From Candidatus Paraburkholderia calva (GTDB lineage Bacteria; Pseudomonadota; Gammaproteobacteria; Burkholderiales; Burkholderiaceae), in the NCBI GenBank assembly GCA_001184395.1, contig LFLF01000009.1, positions 1 to 51,523 of the forward strand: 51,523 nt of DNA, written 5' to 3'. Position 1 is the first letter of the stretch. Each line of letters opens with the position of its first letter. Below are positions 1 through 10,617 of the stretch, piece by piece. Position numbers and translations under genes: made by a program. A model generated the notes under the pieces. The model was not told where the DNA came from. It ran no database searches and was given only the letters and a program-made list of their open reading frames with translations.

Positions 1-69
1 TTCTTTCTGCTGATCCAGGCAGCTTACAACCTGACGCGCATGGGAACGCTGGCCGCTCGGGCGGCATGA
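1..69 (+). mobile_element. IS5/IS1182-type transposase, C-terminal end (partial)
   Basis: The reading frame entering at base 1 gives 22 residues ending in QAAYNLTRMGTLAARAA and a TGA at 67-69. An AAYNL-R motif near the C-terminus is typical of DDE transposases of the IS5/IS1182 (ISL2-like) group. Only the tail is in the window, so integrity cannot be judged. The noncoding part of the element appears to run on to about 207, where its terminal repeat abuts a CTAG. Confidence 0.7.
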
Positions 70-186
70 GAGCGACCGCCGAAAAGAATGCGACATTAGC
101 AGCACCTGAATCAACGAAGTCCGGCGTTAAATTAGTTGGGTCTGAACGTCGCGTTGGCTCTTTCGAATGAGTAGGCGCACGTTCAA

Positions 187-211
187 AAAGACTATTTCAA
201 CAGCTTGCTAG
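187..211. repeat. Right terminal inverted repeat of the left IS plus CTAG target
   Basis: Read on the minus strand from 207, the sequence begins CAAGCTGTTGAAATAGTC. It matches about 15 of 21 positions of the sequence beginning at 51220 in front of the second transposase (CCGGCTATTGAAATACCC). Both copies abut a CTAG (208-211 and 51216-51219), which fits the YTAR-type target of IS5-like elements. The match is by eye, so the exact terminus may be off by a few bases. Confidence 0.6.
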
Positions 212-694
<483 letters not shown>

Positions 695-695
695 C

Positions 696-1093
696 ATGCG
701 CGTCGGCATCATCTCCGATACTCACAATCTCGTGCGCCCCGAAGCGCTCGATGCACTGCGCGGCGTCGAGCATATCGTCCATGCGGGCGACATCTGCCGT
801 CGCGACGTACTCGACGCGCTCGCGTCGCTGACGGTCGTGCGCGGCAACAACGACGTCGATGAAACCGTCGCGTTCCTGCCGGAGCACGCGCGCGTGCAAC
901 TCGGCGGCGCGACCATCCACATCGTGATGATATCGCCGATGTCCCGGCGCCGCTCGATGGCGTCGATGTCGTCGTCACCGGTCATTCGCACAAGCCGCTC
1001 ATCGAACGACGGGACGGCGTGCTGTACGTGAATCCCGGCAGCGCGGGGCCGCGCCGCTTCAAATTGCCGGTCACGGTGGCGCTGCTCGCATAA
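696..1093 (+). pseudogene. YfcE/MJ0936-type metallophosphoesterase, one-base deletion
   Basis: The start MRVGIISDTHN carries the metal-binding D-x-H, followed by HAGD and GNND motifs of small calcineurin-like phosphodiesterases. Near 925 the frame is lost. Restoring one base gives HIVHDIADVPAPLDGVDVV, then TGHSHKP, VNPGSAGPRR and a TAA at 1091-1093, the expected end of a protein of about 132 residues. As it stands the product is a 111-residue protein lacking the TGHSH metal ligands. A single sequencing error could mimic this, but both neighbours are also broken. Confidence 0.8.
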
Positions 1094-1120
1094 AAAAAGC
1101 CGACGCGCGATGCGTCGGCT
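1092..1120 (-). terminator. Rho-independent terminator for the proP-like gene
   Basis: The arms AGCCGACGC (1098-1106) and GCGTCGGCT (1112-1120) form a 9-bp stem with a 5-base loop. The run of seven A at 1092-1098 reads as a U tract on the minus strand. It therefore serves the minus-strand transporter gene that ends at 1148. Confidence 0.8.
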
Positions 1121-1147
1121 TCGTCGAGCGCCGACTGCGCGGCTCGC

Positions 1148-2638
1148 TTAGGCGCGCGTCGTGCCTTCCAGCAGATGATCGTCCATCTCCGACACCACGC
1201 GATGGCCGCGCAACACCGCCGCGCTTCCGAATGCGAGGCCACGGCGGGCGGCGAACCCTTCAGCGGCTTCTTCGCGCTTTCGTGCAGCGCGATCACCGAA
1301 ACGATGCCGATGACCGACACGCCCATCAGATAGTAGGCGGGCATCATCAGCATGCCGGTCTTCTCGACGAGCCACGCGGTGACGAGCGGCGTCGTGCCGC
1401 CGAACAGCAACACCGAGACGTTGAAGCCGATCGCGAGCGCGCCGTAGCGGATCTTGGTCGGGAACAGCGCCGGCAGCGACGACGGCATCACGCTTGTGAA
1501 AGTCGAGAGCAGCGCGCCCAGAATCATCATGCCCGGGAAGATCGACGGAATCGTGCCCATGCGGATTAGCGAGAGCGCCGGAATCGACAGCAGCAATAGG
1601 CCGACGCAGCCCGCGAGCATCACCGGCTTGCGCCCGATCGCGTCCGACAGGCGGCTGCACAACAGCGTCAGCGGCATCATCAGCACCATCACGACGAGCA
1701 TGATGAACAGGCCGTGCATTTCGTTGAACTTGAGCGTCGCCGACAGATAGCTCGGCAGATACGACAGCGCCATGTAGTTGGTCACGTTGAAGATCAGCAC
1801 ACAGCACAAGACCGACGCATTGCAGCAGCGGACGCCATTGCTGAAGCAGCGTTTTGCGGAACAACTGCTGCTTGGTGGTTTCGTGCGAGACGGCTTCGGC
1901 CTTTTCGGCTTCGCGCTGGAAGGCGGGCGTTTCTTCGAGCTTCATCCAGATGTACAGGCCGATCAGACCCAGCGGACCCGCGATGATGAACGGAATGCGC
2001 AGCCCCACGACAGCAGATCGTCCTGCGACAGCACCGCCGTCAGCACCGCGACCACGCCCGCGCCGAGCACGTAGCCGACCAGCGTGCCGAATTCGAGGAA
2101 GCTCGCCATGCAGCCGCGGCGCTTGTCCGGGGAGAACTCGGCGATGAACGTCGCCGTGCCGCCGTACTCGCCGCCGGTCGAAAAGCCTTGCAGCAGACGC
2201 GCCGCGAGCAACAGGATCGGCGCGGCGCCGCCGATGGGTGCGTAGCTCGGAATCAGCTCGATACAGAATGTGCCAATGGCCATCATGATCATGTTCATCG
2301 CAAGCACGCGCTTGCGGCCGATGCGATCTCCCAGCGGTCCGAACACCATGCCGCCCAGCGGACGCACGAGGAATGCGGCCGCGAAAGTGCCGAAGGTCGC
2401 CAGCAACTGCGCGGCCGGGCTGCTCGACGGGAAGAAGACCTTGCCGAGCGTGACAGCGATGTAGCTGTACACGGCGAAGTCGAACCATTCCATCGCGTTA
2501 CCGATGGCCATGGCACCGACGGCGCGCTTGAGCAGCGATTGATTGATCGACGATGGTGATGTCGTCGATGGTGAGGTCTGGCTTCTGAGCCTGCGAATTG
2601 CGTTTGCGCTAAAGGTCCTCGTGATGAAGAGCGTTCAT
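1148..2638 (-). pseudogene. proP: ProP-type MHS-family proline/betaine:H+ symporter, multiply disrupted
   Basis: The combined frames give an MHS/ProP sequence: TIDDITIVDQS, LLKRAVGAMAIGNAMEWFDF, the cytoplasmic loop signature GDRIGRKRVLAM, STGGEYGG, and the second half-transporter from NVTNYMALSYLPSYL to ALHESAKKPLKG. Damage includes an in-frame TAG at 2611-2609 near the N-terminus, a GATT tandem duplication at 2537-2544 that shifts the frame, and further frameshifts near 1990, 1812 and 1235. No piece covers more than half of the twelve helices, so transport is surely lost. The family takes up proline and glycine betaine under osmotic stress. Its terminator (1092-1120) is still present. Confidence 0.85.
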
Positions 2639-3267
2639 GATCGAAACGACTCCGTATCCAGTCCCGAGCATCCGGGGAGGACGTCGGGCGCGCCGCCGGT
2701 GAGGACGGCGCGTATTGCCGGGATAGTGCAGTTTCGCGACGGTGCCGCCCGCCGGGAGAGCAGGGTGCGGCCATCATAGGCTCCGCGCCGCATGGTTCTT
2801 AAACCAATGCTGAAGATAGCCGTAGCAAACGCGGTGCCGATACTTCGCGCGCAGTGGAAACACGTCGCGAAATTGCACTGGTGAAACAAGCGAATTTGAC
2901 GTGCAGACGGCGAACTCGACGGAACCGTGAATTGCCGCGGGTGGGCCGCGACGGCGGCGGAAACTAATTGAGACGAAAAAGGCTAGCGTTGCTACTGGAA
3001 CCTACGCACCTCTTTGTATGAAAACTGTCACTGCCGGATGGATGCTGCGAATCTGGCGTTCGAAGCTTCAACCCGTGAATGAAGGTAAGTTACTGTCGAT
3101 AACCAACAAGATGATAACACGATGACAGAAGATGCGCAAACCCGGCTATCAGCCGCCGCACCCGATAGTGGCCCCAACCCTTGCCTAGCCTAGGATTCAC
3201 CCTAATTCGTCCGATGGTCCGCGGTCGTGAATTCGGGCCGGGAACAACAAAGGAAGCGACGCGGCAT
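2639..3267. other. Intergenic stretch without recognisable gene
   Basis: About 630 bases lie between the proP remnant start and the yggX terminator. Short open frames exist on both strands, but none shows a known family, a ribosome site or a signal peptide. It presumably contains the former proP promoter. I see no tRNA or structured RNA here. Confidence 0.5.
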
Positions 3268-3306
3268 ACAACAAAAAACCGGTCGCGAAGACCGGTTTTT
3301 TGTTGT
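3268..3306. terminator. Strong bidirectional terminator after yggX
   Basis: A perfect 17-bp stem pairs 3268-3284 with 3290-3306 around a GCGAA loop. It has a GC core (ACCGGTC) and a 6-base A/T tract on each side, so it works in both directions. On the minus strand it ends the argA-yggX transcript 18 bases past the yggX stop. Confidence 0.85.
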
Positions 3307-3323
3307 CGCCGAAAAGACTGCAA

Positions 3324-3596
3324 TCACGCTTGCGGCGGCACATAGCCCTGCGCGGTATCGGCGCCTTCGCCGAAGAAATACTTCTCCGTTTGCTTGACCA
3401 GATACTGACGCGCGCGCGGGTCAGCCATGTTCAGGCGGTTTTCGTTGATCAGCATGGTCTGCTGCTTGAGCCAGCCTTGCCAGGCTTCCTTGGAGATCGT
3501 TTCGTAAATGCGCTTGCCGAGTTCGCCCGGCAGCGGCGGGAAGTCGAGTCCTTCGGCTTCCTTGCCGAGCTTCACGCATTGAATCATTCGGGCCAT
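3324..3596 (-). CDS. yggX: YggX, Fe(II)-trafficking / oxidative damage protection protein
   Basis: The intact 90-residue protein starts [11 protein letters not shown] and contains [12 protein letters not shown] and [14 protein letters not shown], all characteristic of the YggX family (PF04362), and has the usual length. The family protects iron-sulfur clusters and oxidant-sensitive enzymes and is thought to handle labile Fe(II); Cys7 is the conserved cysteine. It lies 60 bases downstream of argA on the same strand, with a strong terminator right after it, so the two probably share a transcript. No defect is visible. Confidence 0.95.
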   Translation of the reverse strand: MARMIQCVKLGKEAEGLDFPPLPGELGKRIYETISKEAWQGWLKQQTMLINENRLNMADPRARQYLVKQTEKYFFGEGADTAQGYVPPQA

Positions 3597-3656
3597 CTTG
3601 AGTTTCTCCTGTATCGGGGTAGCGTCGCGCTTCGAATCGCGCGCCGTAGATTCGTA

Positions 3657-5027
3657 TCAGAGCTGTTTCATCAGCACGAGCGACTTGCGCTGCCAGTTGT
3701 ACAGGCGGCGTCGGTCTTCCGGCAGGTCGTCCACGGTCACCTTGACGAAACCGCGTTTCAGGAACCAGTGCTCGGTGCGTGTCGTCAGCACGAAAATGCG
3801 TGTGAGGCCGCGCGCGCGGGCGCGTTGTTCGATGCGTTTCAGAAGGCGCTCGCCATCTCCCGAGCATTGCGTTTCCGACGCGACTGTCAGGCACGCCATT
3901 TCGCCGATCCGCTCCTGCGTGTACGGGTAGAGCGCCGCGCAGCCGAACAGCACGCCATCGTGCTCGATCACCGAGAAATGGTCGATGTCGCGCTCAATCT
4001 GGTGACGCCCGCGCCGCACGAGCGTGCCGTCGGTCTCCAGCGGTTCGATCAGCGTGAGAATGCCGCCGACGTCGTCGGGCGTGGCCTCGCGCAGACTTTC
4101 GAGGTTCTCGTAGGAGATCATCGTGCCGACGCCGTCATGCAGGAACAGTTCGAGCAGCATGCTGCCGTTGAGCGAGTAGGGAATGATGTGGCCGCGCGCC
4201 ACGCCGCCTCGGCAGGCACGGATGGTGTGCTTCAGGTAGAACGCGGTGTCGCCCTGCAATTCGCCGCTTTCCTGCAGGCGATAGGCGTCGTCGAGCGACA
4301 TTTCGCGGATCAGCTCGTTTTCGCCGTCGACGAGACCGGGAATCTCAGTCACGAAGATGATCTTGTCGGCGCGCAGCGCGATGGCGGCGGCGGACGCGAC
4401 ATCTTCCATCGACAGATTGAAGGCTTCGCCGGTCGGCGAGAAGCCCAGCGAGGAGAGCAGCACCAGTTTGTTCGACGCGAGCGACTGGCGGATCGAATCG
4501 CCATCGATTTTTCGCACGACGCCGGTATGCTGGAAATCGACGCCGTCCAGAATGCCGACCGGGCGTGCCGTCACGAAGTTGCCCGACACCACGCTGATGT
4601 GCGCATGCGCCATCGGCGTGTTCGGCAAGCCCTGGCTGATGGCGGCTTCGATATCGAGGCGCACTTCGCCGGCGGCTTCCTTCGCGGATTCGAGCGCGCG
4701 CGCGTCGGTGATGCGCAAGCCGTGCGAAAATGACGATTCGACGCCGTGCAGGCTCAACTGCTCGTCGAGCTGCGGGCGCGACCCGTGCACCAGCACGACG
4801 TGGATGCCCATCGCGTGGAGCAAACCGACGTCCTGGACCAGCGCGTTCAGGCGTCCTTCCTGCACCAGTTCGCCGCCGAATGCGACGACGAAGGTCTTGT
4901 TTCGGAACGCGTGGATATACGGCGCGACAGAACGCATCCAGTCGACGAACTGGGCGTGGGGATTCGGCGCTTCGGGTTCGGGCGGAATCGGTTGCGACGG
5001 GGTCGTGAGGTCGGTTTGGGAATTCAT
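3657..5027 (-). CDS. argA: Amino-acid N-acetyltransferase (N-acetylglutamate synthase)
   Basis: The intact 456-residue protein has the ArgA layout. An amino-acid-kinase-like domain (about residues 35-300; FVVAFGGELV, VLVHGSRPQLDEQL, FVTEIPGLVDGENELI) is followed by a C-terminal GNAT domain (about 310-456; CLTVASETQCSGDGERLL, the acetyl-CoA loop). It catalyses acetylation of glutamate, the first step of arginine synthesis, and the kinase-like domain normally binds arginine as feedback inhibitor. The gene diverges from hrpA with only about 22 bases between start codons, so the promoters must overlap the coding ends. Retention beside dead genes suggests arginine synthesis is still needed. Confidence 0.95.
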   Translation of the reverse strand: MNSQTDLTTPSQPIPPEPEAPNPHAQFVDWMRSVAPYIHAFRNKTFVVAFGGELVQEGRLNALVQDVGLLHAMGIHVVLVHGSRPQLDEQLSLHGVESSFSHGLRITDARALESAKEAAGEVRLDIEAAISQGLPNTPMAHAHISVVSGNFVTARPVGILDGVDFQHTGVVRKIDGDSIRQSLASNKLVLLSSLGFSPTGEAFNLSMEDVASAAAIALRADKIIFVTEIPGLVDGENELIREMSLDDAYRLQESGELQGDTAFYLKHTIRACRGGVARGHIIPYSLNGSMLLELFLHDGVGTMISYENLESLREATPDDVGGILTLIEPLETDGTLVRRGRHQIERDIDHFSVIEHDGVLFGCAALYPYTQERIGEMACLTVASETQCSGDGERLLKRIEQRARARGLTRIFVLTTRTEHWFLKRGFVKVTVDDLPEDRRRLYNWQRKSLVLMKQL

Positions 5028-5049
5028 GCCGGGATTATAATGTGACGCT

Positions 5050-8000
5050 ATGCCGAATGTTTCTCGACCCTCACGTCCCGATCAGGCGGACAAGTCCAAG
5101 TCTGCGGATAAATCCCTTGATGCTCAAGAGCAGTTGCGACAACTGCGTGAAAACCTGCGACGCGAATCGCGGGAAGGCAGCGGCGCGTCCGCCGAGCCCG
5201 AAGGTTTGGGCAAAAAGGAACTGGCCACGCGGCGGTTCGCGGGCGCGCAAGCTGGCGGTGCTAGGATGGTTGAGAAGCCCGCATCAAAACCTGCGTCAAA
5301 GCCGGCTTCGAATCCGGTTTCGAAGCCGGTGCCGGCGGCAAAACCCGTGCATCGTCCAGGTGCAGGAGCGCAGGCGGCCGAACACGTTCGTGGTGCGTCA
5401 CAGACAAGCGCGCAGACGGCGAAAGCAGCGCCCGCATCCGCACCGGATCGCCCGATGCAGCGCGCACCGAGTGCCGATACAACCGTGCCGTCGGGCCATC
5501 CGCCGCGCGAACGCAACAGCCAGCCACGTCCGGAAGCGCAGCGAGAGCGCGCACGTCCCAAACGTGAACCCGAACCGTCGACGCAGCGCCCGGACGGCCA
5601 ACGCGCGTCGCAAGGCCAACCGAAGCGCGCCGCTTCCACCCGCGCCGAACGCGTGCCTGCGCCAAAACAGCAGTACCAAGCACAACGCCCGGGCACGGCC
5701 GCGAACATCGGCATAACGCCACCGAAGCACGAAATGCGGCAGGAGCCGCGCGAGACTCGCCCGTCGCGTCCACCCCGCGCGCCACGCCTCGTCACCCCGA
5801 ACCCGATTCCGCCGATCACCTTCCCCGAAGCGCTGCCTGTGTCCGGCCGCCGTGAGGAAATCGCGCGTGAGATTCAGAACAATCAGGTGGTGATCGTCAG
5901 CGGTGAGACCGGCTCCGGCAAAACCACGCAGCTGTCGAAAATCTGCCTCGAACTCGGTCGCGGGCTCGGCGCGGGCGGCAGCGGCCTGATCGGCCACGCA
6001 GCCGCGCCGGCGCGGCATCAGCGACGGGCAAGCGGATCGCCGAAGAACTCGGCACGCCGTTCGGCGAAGTCGTCGGCTACAAGGTGCGTTTCACCGACAA
6101 CCTCGCGCCGGGTGCATCGGTCAAGCTGATGACGGACAGCATCCTGCTGGCTGAAACGACGTAGACCGATCCGCTGCTGTAAGCGTACGACACGATCATC
6201 ATCGACGAAGCGCACGAACGCAGCCTCAACATCGACTTCCTGCTCGGCTATCTGAAAGAAATCCCGCCGAAACGGCCCGACCTGAAGCTGATCGTCACGT
6301 CCGTGACCATCGATGCGGAACGCTTCGCGCACCATTTCGGCAGCGACGAGCGGCCCGCGCCGGTGATCGAAGTGAGCGGGCGGCTGTATCCGGTGGAAGT
6401 GCGCTATCGGCCGATCGAGGAAGAAAGCGTGGCAGTCAAGAACGCACAGGGAACCGCGCCGCAGCGCGACGATCGCAAAGCCGACCGCGATCTGATGGGA
6501 GCCATCGTCGATGCCGCCGACGAACTCTGCCGCGAAGGCCCCGGCGACGTGCTCGTGTTCCTGCGCGGCGAGCGCGAAATCCGCGATGCCGCAGAAGCCT
6601 TGCGCAAACATCATCCGCCGCATACGGAAATTCTGCCGCTGTTCGCGCCTCTCTCGGCGCAGGAATAGGAGCGCGTGTTCAAGCCGTCGAACGCGCGGCG
6701 CATCGTGCTGGCGACCAACGTCGCTGAAACCTCGCTGACGGCGCCGGGCATCCGCTATTTGGTCGATGCGGGCACCGCGCGCGTGAAGTGCTATTCGTAT
6801 CGCAACAAGGTCGAGCAGTTGCAGATCGAACCGGTGTCGCAAGTCGCCGCGAATCAGCGCGCCGGCCGCTGCGACCGCGTCGCCGACGGCATCTGCATCC
6901 GTCTCTACGACGAAGCCGATTTCCAGACGCGCCCGCGCTTCACCGATCCGGAAATCCTGCGCTCGTCGGGCGGTGGTCATCCTGCGCATGAAGTCACTGT
7001 ATCTGACGGCGATCGAAACCTTTCCGTTCATCGAGCCGCCGCCGGGCCGCACGACTGCGGACGGCTATCAACTGCTGAACGAACTCGGCGCCGTCGATGA
7101 CGACAACGCGCTCACGCCGCTCGGCCGCGAACTCGCGCGCCTGCCGCTCGATCGGCGCGTGGGCCGCATGATTCTCGCCGCGCGCGATCATCACGCGCTG
7201 AAGGAAGTGCTGATCATCGCCTCGGCCTTGTCGGTGCAGGATCCGCGCGACCGGCCGATCGAGGCGCAGTAGCAGGCGGATCAGGCGCATCGGCAATTCG
7301 TCGACGAGCGTTCCGAGTTTCTGCAATGGACGCGCATCTGGAAGTGGTTCGAGAAGCCGTCGCGCACAAGAAGTCGAATCGCCAGTTGACGGACGCGTGC
7401 CGCGCCAACTTCCTGTCGCACCTGCGTCTGAGCGAATGGCGCGATGTGCATTCACAATTGCTGACGGTCGTGCGCGAACACGAATGGCGCATCAACGAGT
7501 CCGATGCAACCTTCGAGCAGGTGCATCTGTCGCTGCTGACGAGCCTGCTCGGCAACGGCGGTCTCAAGGCCGACGACGAGCCGCTTGTATGTGCGCACCA
7601 TTACCAAGATAGAGCCGGAGTGGCTCGAAACGGTCGGCGCGTATCTGCTGAAGAAATCGATGTCGGACGCGCACTGGGAGAAGAAGGCCGTGCAGGTCGT
7701 CGCCTATGAGCGCCGCCACGCTGTACGGCCTGACGGTCTACGCACGCCGCCGCGTGAGTTTCGGCAAGCAAGACTCGAAATACCCGCGTTGTTCATCCGC
7801 GGCGCGCTGGTCGAGGGCGAATTCGACACGCGCCTGCCGTTCTTCGCGCACAACCGCAAGCTGGTCGCGGAAATCGAGCAACTGGAGCACAAGTCGCCGG
7901 CAAGACGTGCTGGTCGATGACGACCTCATCTACGGCTTCTACGATGCGCTGATTTCCGAAGGCATGTGGACGGGCGCGGTGTTCGAGCGCTAGTATCGCG

Positions 8001-9390
8001 ACGAGCAGAAGAGCAACGACAAACTGCTGTTCTTATCGGACGACCTGATGCGCCACGAAGCCGCCGGCGTCACGACCGACCTGTTCCCGAAGCGCATGAC
8101 GATGTCGGGCATCGAGATGTCGCTCGCGTACCACTTCGAACCAGGCGCGCCGCGCGATGGCATCACGTTGCAGGTGCCGCTCTACGGCCTGAATCAGATC
8201 GATGCGCGCCGCGTCGACTGGCTTGTGCCTGGCATGATCAAGGAAAAACGCAACTGCTGCTGAAATCGCTGCCGCAGAAGCTACGCCGTCACGTCGTGCC
8301 GCTGCCGGAGTTCGCAGCGGGTTTCGCCGAACGTCATGGGGGGCCGAAGTTCGGTGCGGGCGCGCTGGTCGATTCGCTTATCGCCGATATCCGCGAGCAG
8401 ACGCAGATCGCCGTGAATCGGCGGACAGGCGCAGCAGCAGTTCCAGAAGCTGACCGCGATCGCAGCTTTCGACGCGCTCTCCGGCGACGCCGACGCGCCT
8501 TCGCCCGCGCAACAGCCAACCGGCGAAGGCACCGCGCTATACGAAAACCTCACAACTTGGAATTTCGGCAAGCTGCCCGAGTTGCTCGAAATTCGCCATC
8601 GCGGACAGACGCTGTTCGGCTATCCGGCGCTGGTCGACCGGATCACGCATTGCGATGTCGAAGTCTTCGATGCGCCCGAGGAAGCGGCGCGCATCCATCG
8701 CGCGGGCTTGCGGCGGCTGTTCGCGTTGCAATTGCGCGAGCCGATCCGCTATCTGGAAAAGAATCTGCCGGGCCTGCGCGAAATGTCGATGCAGTTCCAT
8801 GGCGCTCGGCACGGCGGATGAGTTGCGCGATCAGATCGTCGAGACGGCGCTGGATCGCGCGTGTCTGCAAGACCTGCTGCCGGACGACGACGCCAGCTTC
8901 CACGCCCGACGCGATGCCGCGAAAGGGCGGCCTGACGCTGCTCGCGAACGAGATCGCGCGGCTGGTCGGCGCGATCCTCGCGGAATACGCCGCGCTCGCG
9001 AAAAAGCTCGCGCAGGCGAAGTCGTTCGCGCAGGCCTATGCGGACATGCAGGCGCAACTGAACGCGCTGATCGGCAAGCGCTTCGTGATCGATACGCCGT
9101 ATGCGCAACTGGCGCATTTCCCGCGCTATCTGAAGGGCATCGGCTTGCAGATCGACAAGCTCAAGGCCGATCCGTCGCGCGATGCGCGCCTCGCCGCCGA
9201 CATGCTGCTGCTCGCGCAGCACTATCAGCGCGCGACGACGCAGAGCGGCGGCGTCGCGGATGCGCGGCTCGCGGAATATCGCTGGCTGCTGGAGGAGTTG
9301 CGCGTGTCGCTGTACGCGCAGGAATTGCGCACGCCGATTCCGGTGTCCGTCAAGCGTCTCCACAAAGTCTGGGAATCGATGCAACGCTGA
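5050..9390 (+). pseudogene. hrpA: ATP-dependent RNA helicase HrpA, extensively degraded
   Basis: The gene spans the length of a roughly 1,400-residue HrpA. Recognisable are a low-complexity Lys/Pro/Ala N-terminus, the Walker A motif [10 protein letters not shown] (about 5900), DEAHERS (about 6200), the NVAETSLT and QRAGRCDR helicase motifs, and the DUF3418 C-terminus ending in VKRLHKVWESMQR. In-frame stops include TAG 6162, TAA 6180, TAG 6666, TAG 7270 and TAG 7991. There are frameshifts near 5985, 6965, 7700, 7900, 8240 and 8800. Two internal deletions, by comparison with the family, lie near 7590 (about 40 residues) and 8425 (about 45 residues). HrpA is a DEAH helicase acting on stalled ribosomes; here it cannot be made. 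Confidence 0.92.
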
Positions 9391-9530
9391 CGAATCCTGC
9401 TCACAGCCGCGTCTCGAATCCGGAATTTCTTGCGCCGATTCAAGCAATTGCGCAAAAAGAGGCGCGGCGGCAACGCGAGGACGAACGCAAACGTTCTATA
9501 ATGACGCTCACCCTCCGATCCAATTTTTTC

Positions 9531-10526
9531 ATGCGCACTAATTTCCTTTCCGGCCGCGTCCGCGCGATCGTCGCCGGCGTGGCACTCGTCGCCTCCGCCG
9601 CCTTCGCCAACAACGTCATCGTGCTCAACTCGGCCGAGGCCACGCTGAGCCTGATCGACGAAAACACGCATCAGGTCGTCGGCACCGTGCCGACCGGCAA
9701 AGAGCCGCATCATCTGATGCCCACGCCCGACAACTCCTCGCTGATCGTCGCGAATTCGGTGTCGAACAACCTCATGTTCGTCGATCCGAAAACCGGCGCG
9801 TTCCAGCGCTGGGTGCAGGACATCGAAGATCCGTATCAGATCGGCTTTTCGCCGGATCGCAAGTGGTTCGTGTCGACGGGCCTGCGTCTGGACCGGCTCG
9901 ACATCTACGGCTACGACGGCAAGAACCTGACGCTCGCCAAGCGCCTGCCGCTGGGCAAGATGCCGAGCCATATCGCCTATAGCAACGACAGCAGGACCGT
10001 GTTCATCTCGCTGCAGGTTTCGGGCGAGATCGCCGCCATCGACCTGCCGACGCAAACCGTCAAGTGGAAGATGAAAGTCGGCGAAGTGCTGGCGGGCGTG
10101 TGGATGACGCCAGGCGACAAGTACCTGCTGGTCGGCATGACCGGCGCGGATTACGTCGCGGTGGTGGACTGGCGCAACCAGAAGATCGTCAAGACCATTC
10201 CGACGGGAAAGGGCGCGCATAACTTCCGTTCGATGGTGGACGGCAAGCATGTGCTGGTGTCGAATCGCGTGGCGAATACTATTAGCATCATCGATGAAGA
10301 CTCGCTCACGAATGTCGGCAATATCACCGGCCTCCTGCCGGGGCCGGACGACATGGAACTTTCTGCCGACAAGAAGTATCTGTGGGTTACGTTCCGCTTC
10401 GCGAAGCACGTCGGCGTGATCGACCTTGCGGATCGTAAGCTGATTCAGACCATCAAGGTCGGCCGCTCGCCGCACGGCATCTACTTTTTCAACCGCGCAC
10501 CGGTGACAGCGCCGAACGGAGCGTAA
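9531..10526 (+). CDS. Periplasmic YVTN/YncE-type beta-propeller protein
   Basis: A 331-residue protein with a signal peptide (MRTNFLSGRVRAIVAGVALVA, cleavage probably after AFA) and about seven repeats of the VTN type, such as VIVLNSAEATLSLIDE, LIVANSVSNNLMFVD and VLVSNRVANTISIIDE. It is likely a seven-bladed propeller in the periplasm; substrate or partner is unknown. An upstream in-frame ATG at 9501 is possible, but it overlaps a TATAAT-like box (9497-9502), and starting at 9531 gives a cleaner signal peptide. It follows the hrpA remnant by 140 bases. No defect is seen. Confidence 0.82.
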   Translation: MRTNFLSGRVRAIVAGVALVASAAFANNVIVLNSAEATLSLIDENTHQVVGTVPTGKEPHHLMPTPDNSSLIVANSVSNNLMFVDPKTGAFQRWVQDIEDPYQIGFSPDRKWFVSTGLRLDRLDIYGYDGKNLTLAKRLPLGKMPSHIAYSNDSRTVFISLQVSGEIAAIDLPTQTVKWKMKVGEVLAGVWMTPGDKYLLVGMTGADYVAVVDWRNQKIVKTIPTGKGAHNFRSMVDGKHVLVSNRVANTISIIDEDSLTNVGNITGLLPGPDDMELSADKKYLWVTFRFAKHVGVIDLADRKLIQTIKVGRSPHGIYFFNRAPVTAPNGA

Positions 10527-10617
10527 CAGGGGCACGGGACGCGCGGCGCAGTCACGCGTCCTGTACTACGATTGAGGTTGATCCTCGACTTTGCCCGAGC
10601 AACACGCACGGAACACC

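Noticed and set aside
3160-3200. CCTAGCCTAGG repeat as an operator
   Set aside because: Short and without a gene start nearby that it could control.
5036-5041. TATAAT between argA and hrpA as a defined promoter
   Set aside because: It lies only 9 bases before the hrpA ATG and no -35 at proper spacing is convincing on either strand.
5050-9390. UAG read as glutamine (genetic code change)
   Set aside because: Many TAG stops sit at likely Gln positions, but the same genes also carry frameshifts, TAA stops and large deletions, and the intact genes contain no internal TAG. Ordinary pseudogene decay explains it.
10537-10561. Stem GGACGCG/CGCGTCC after the beta-propeller gene as a terminator
   Set aside because: Seven GC-rich pairs with an 11-base loop and no U tract; too weak in DNA this GC-rich.
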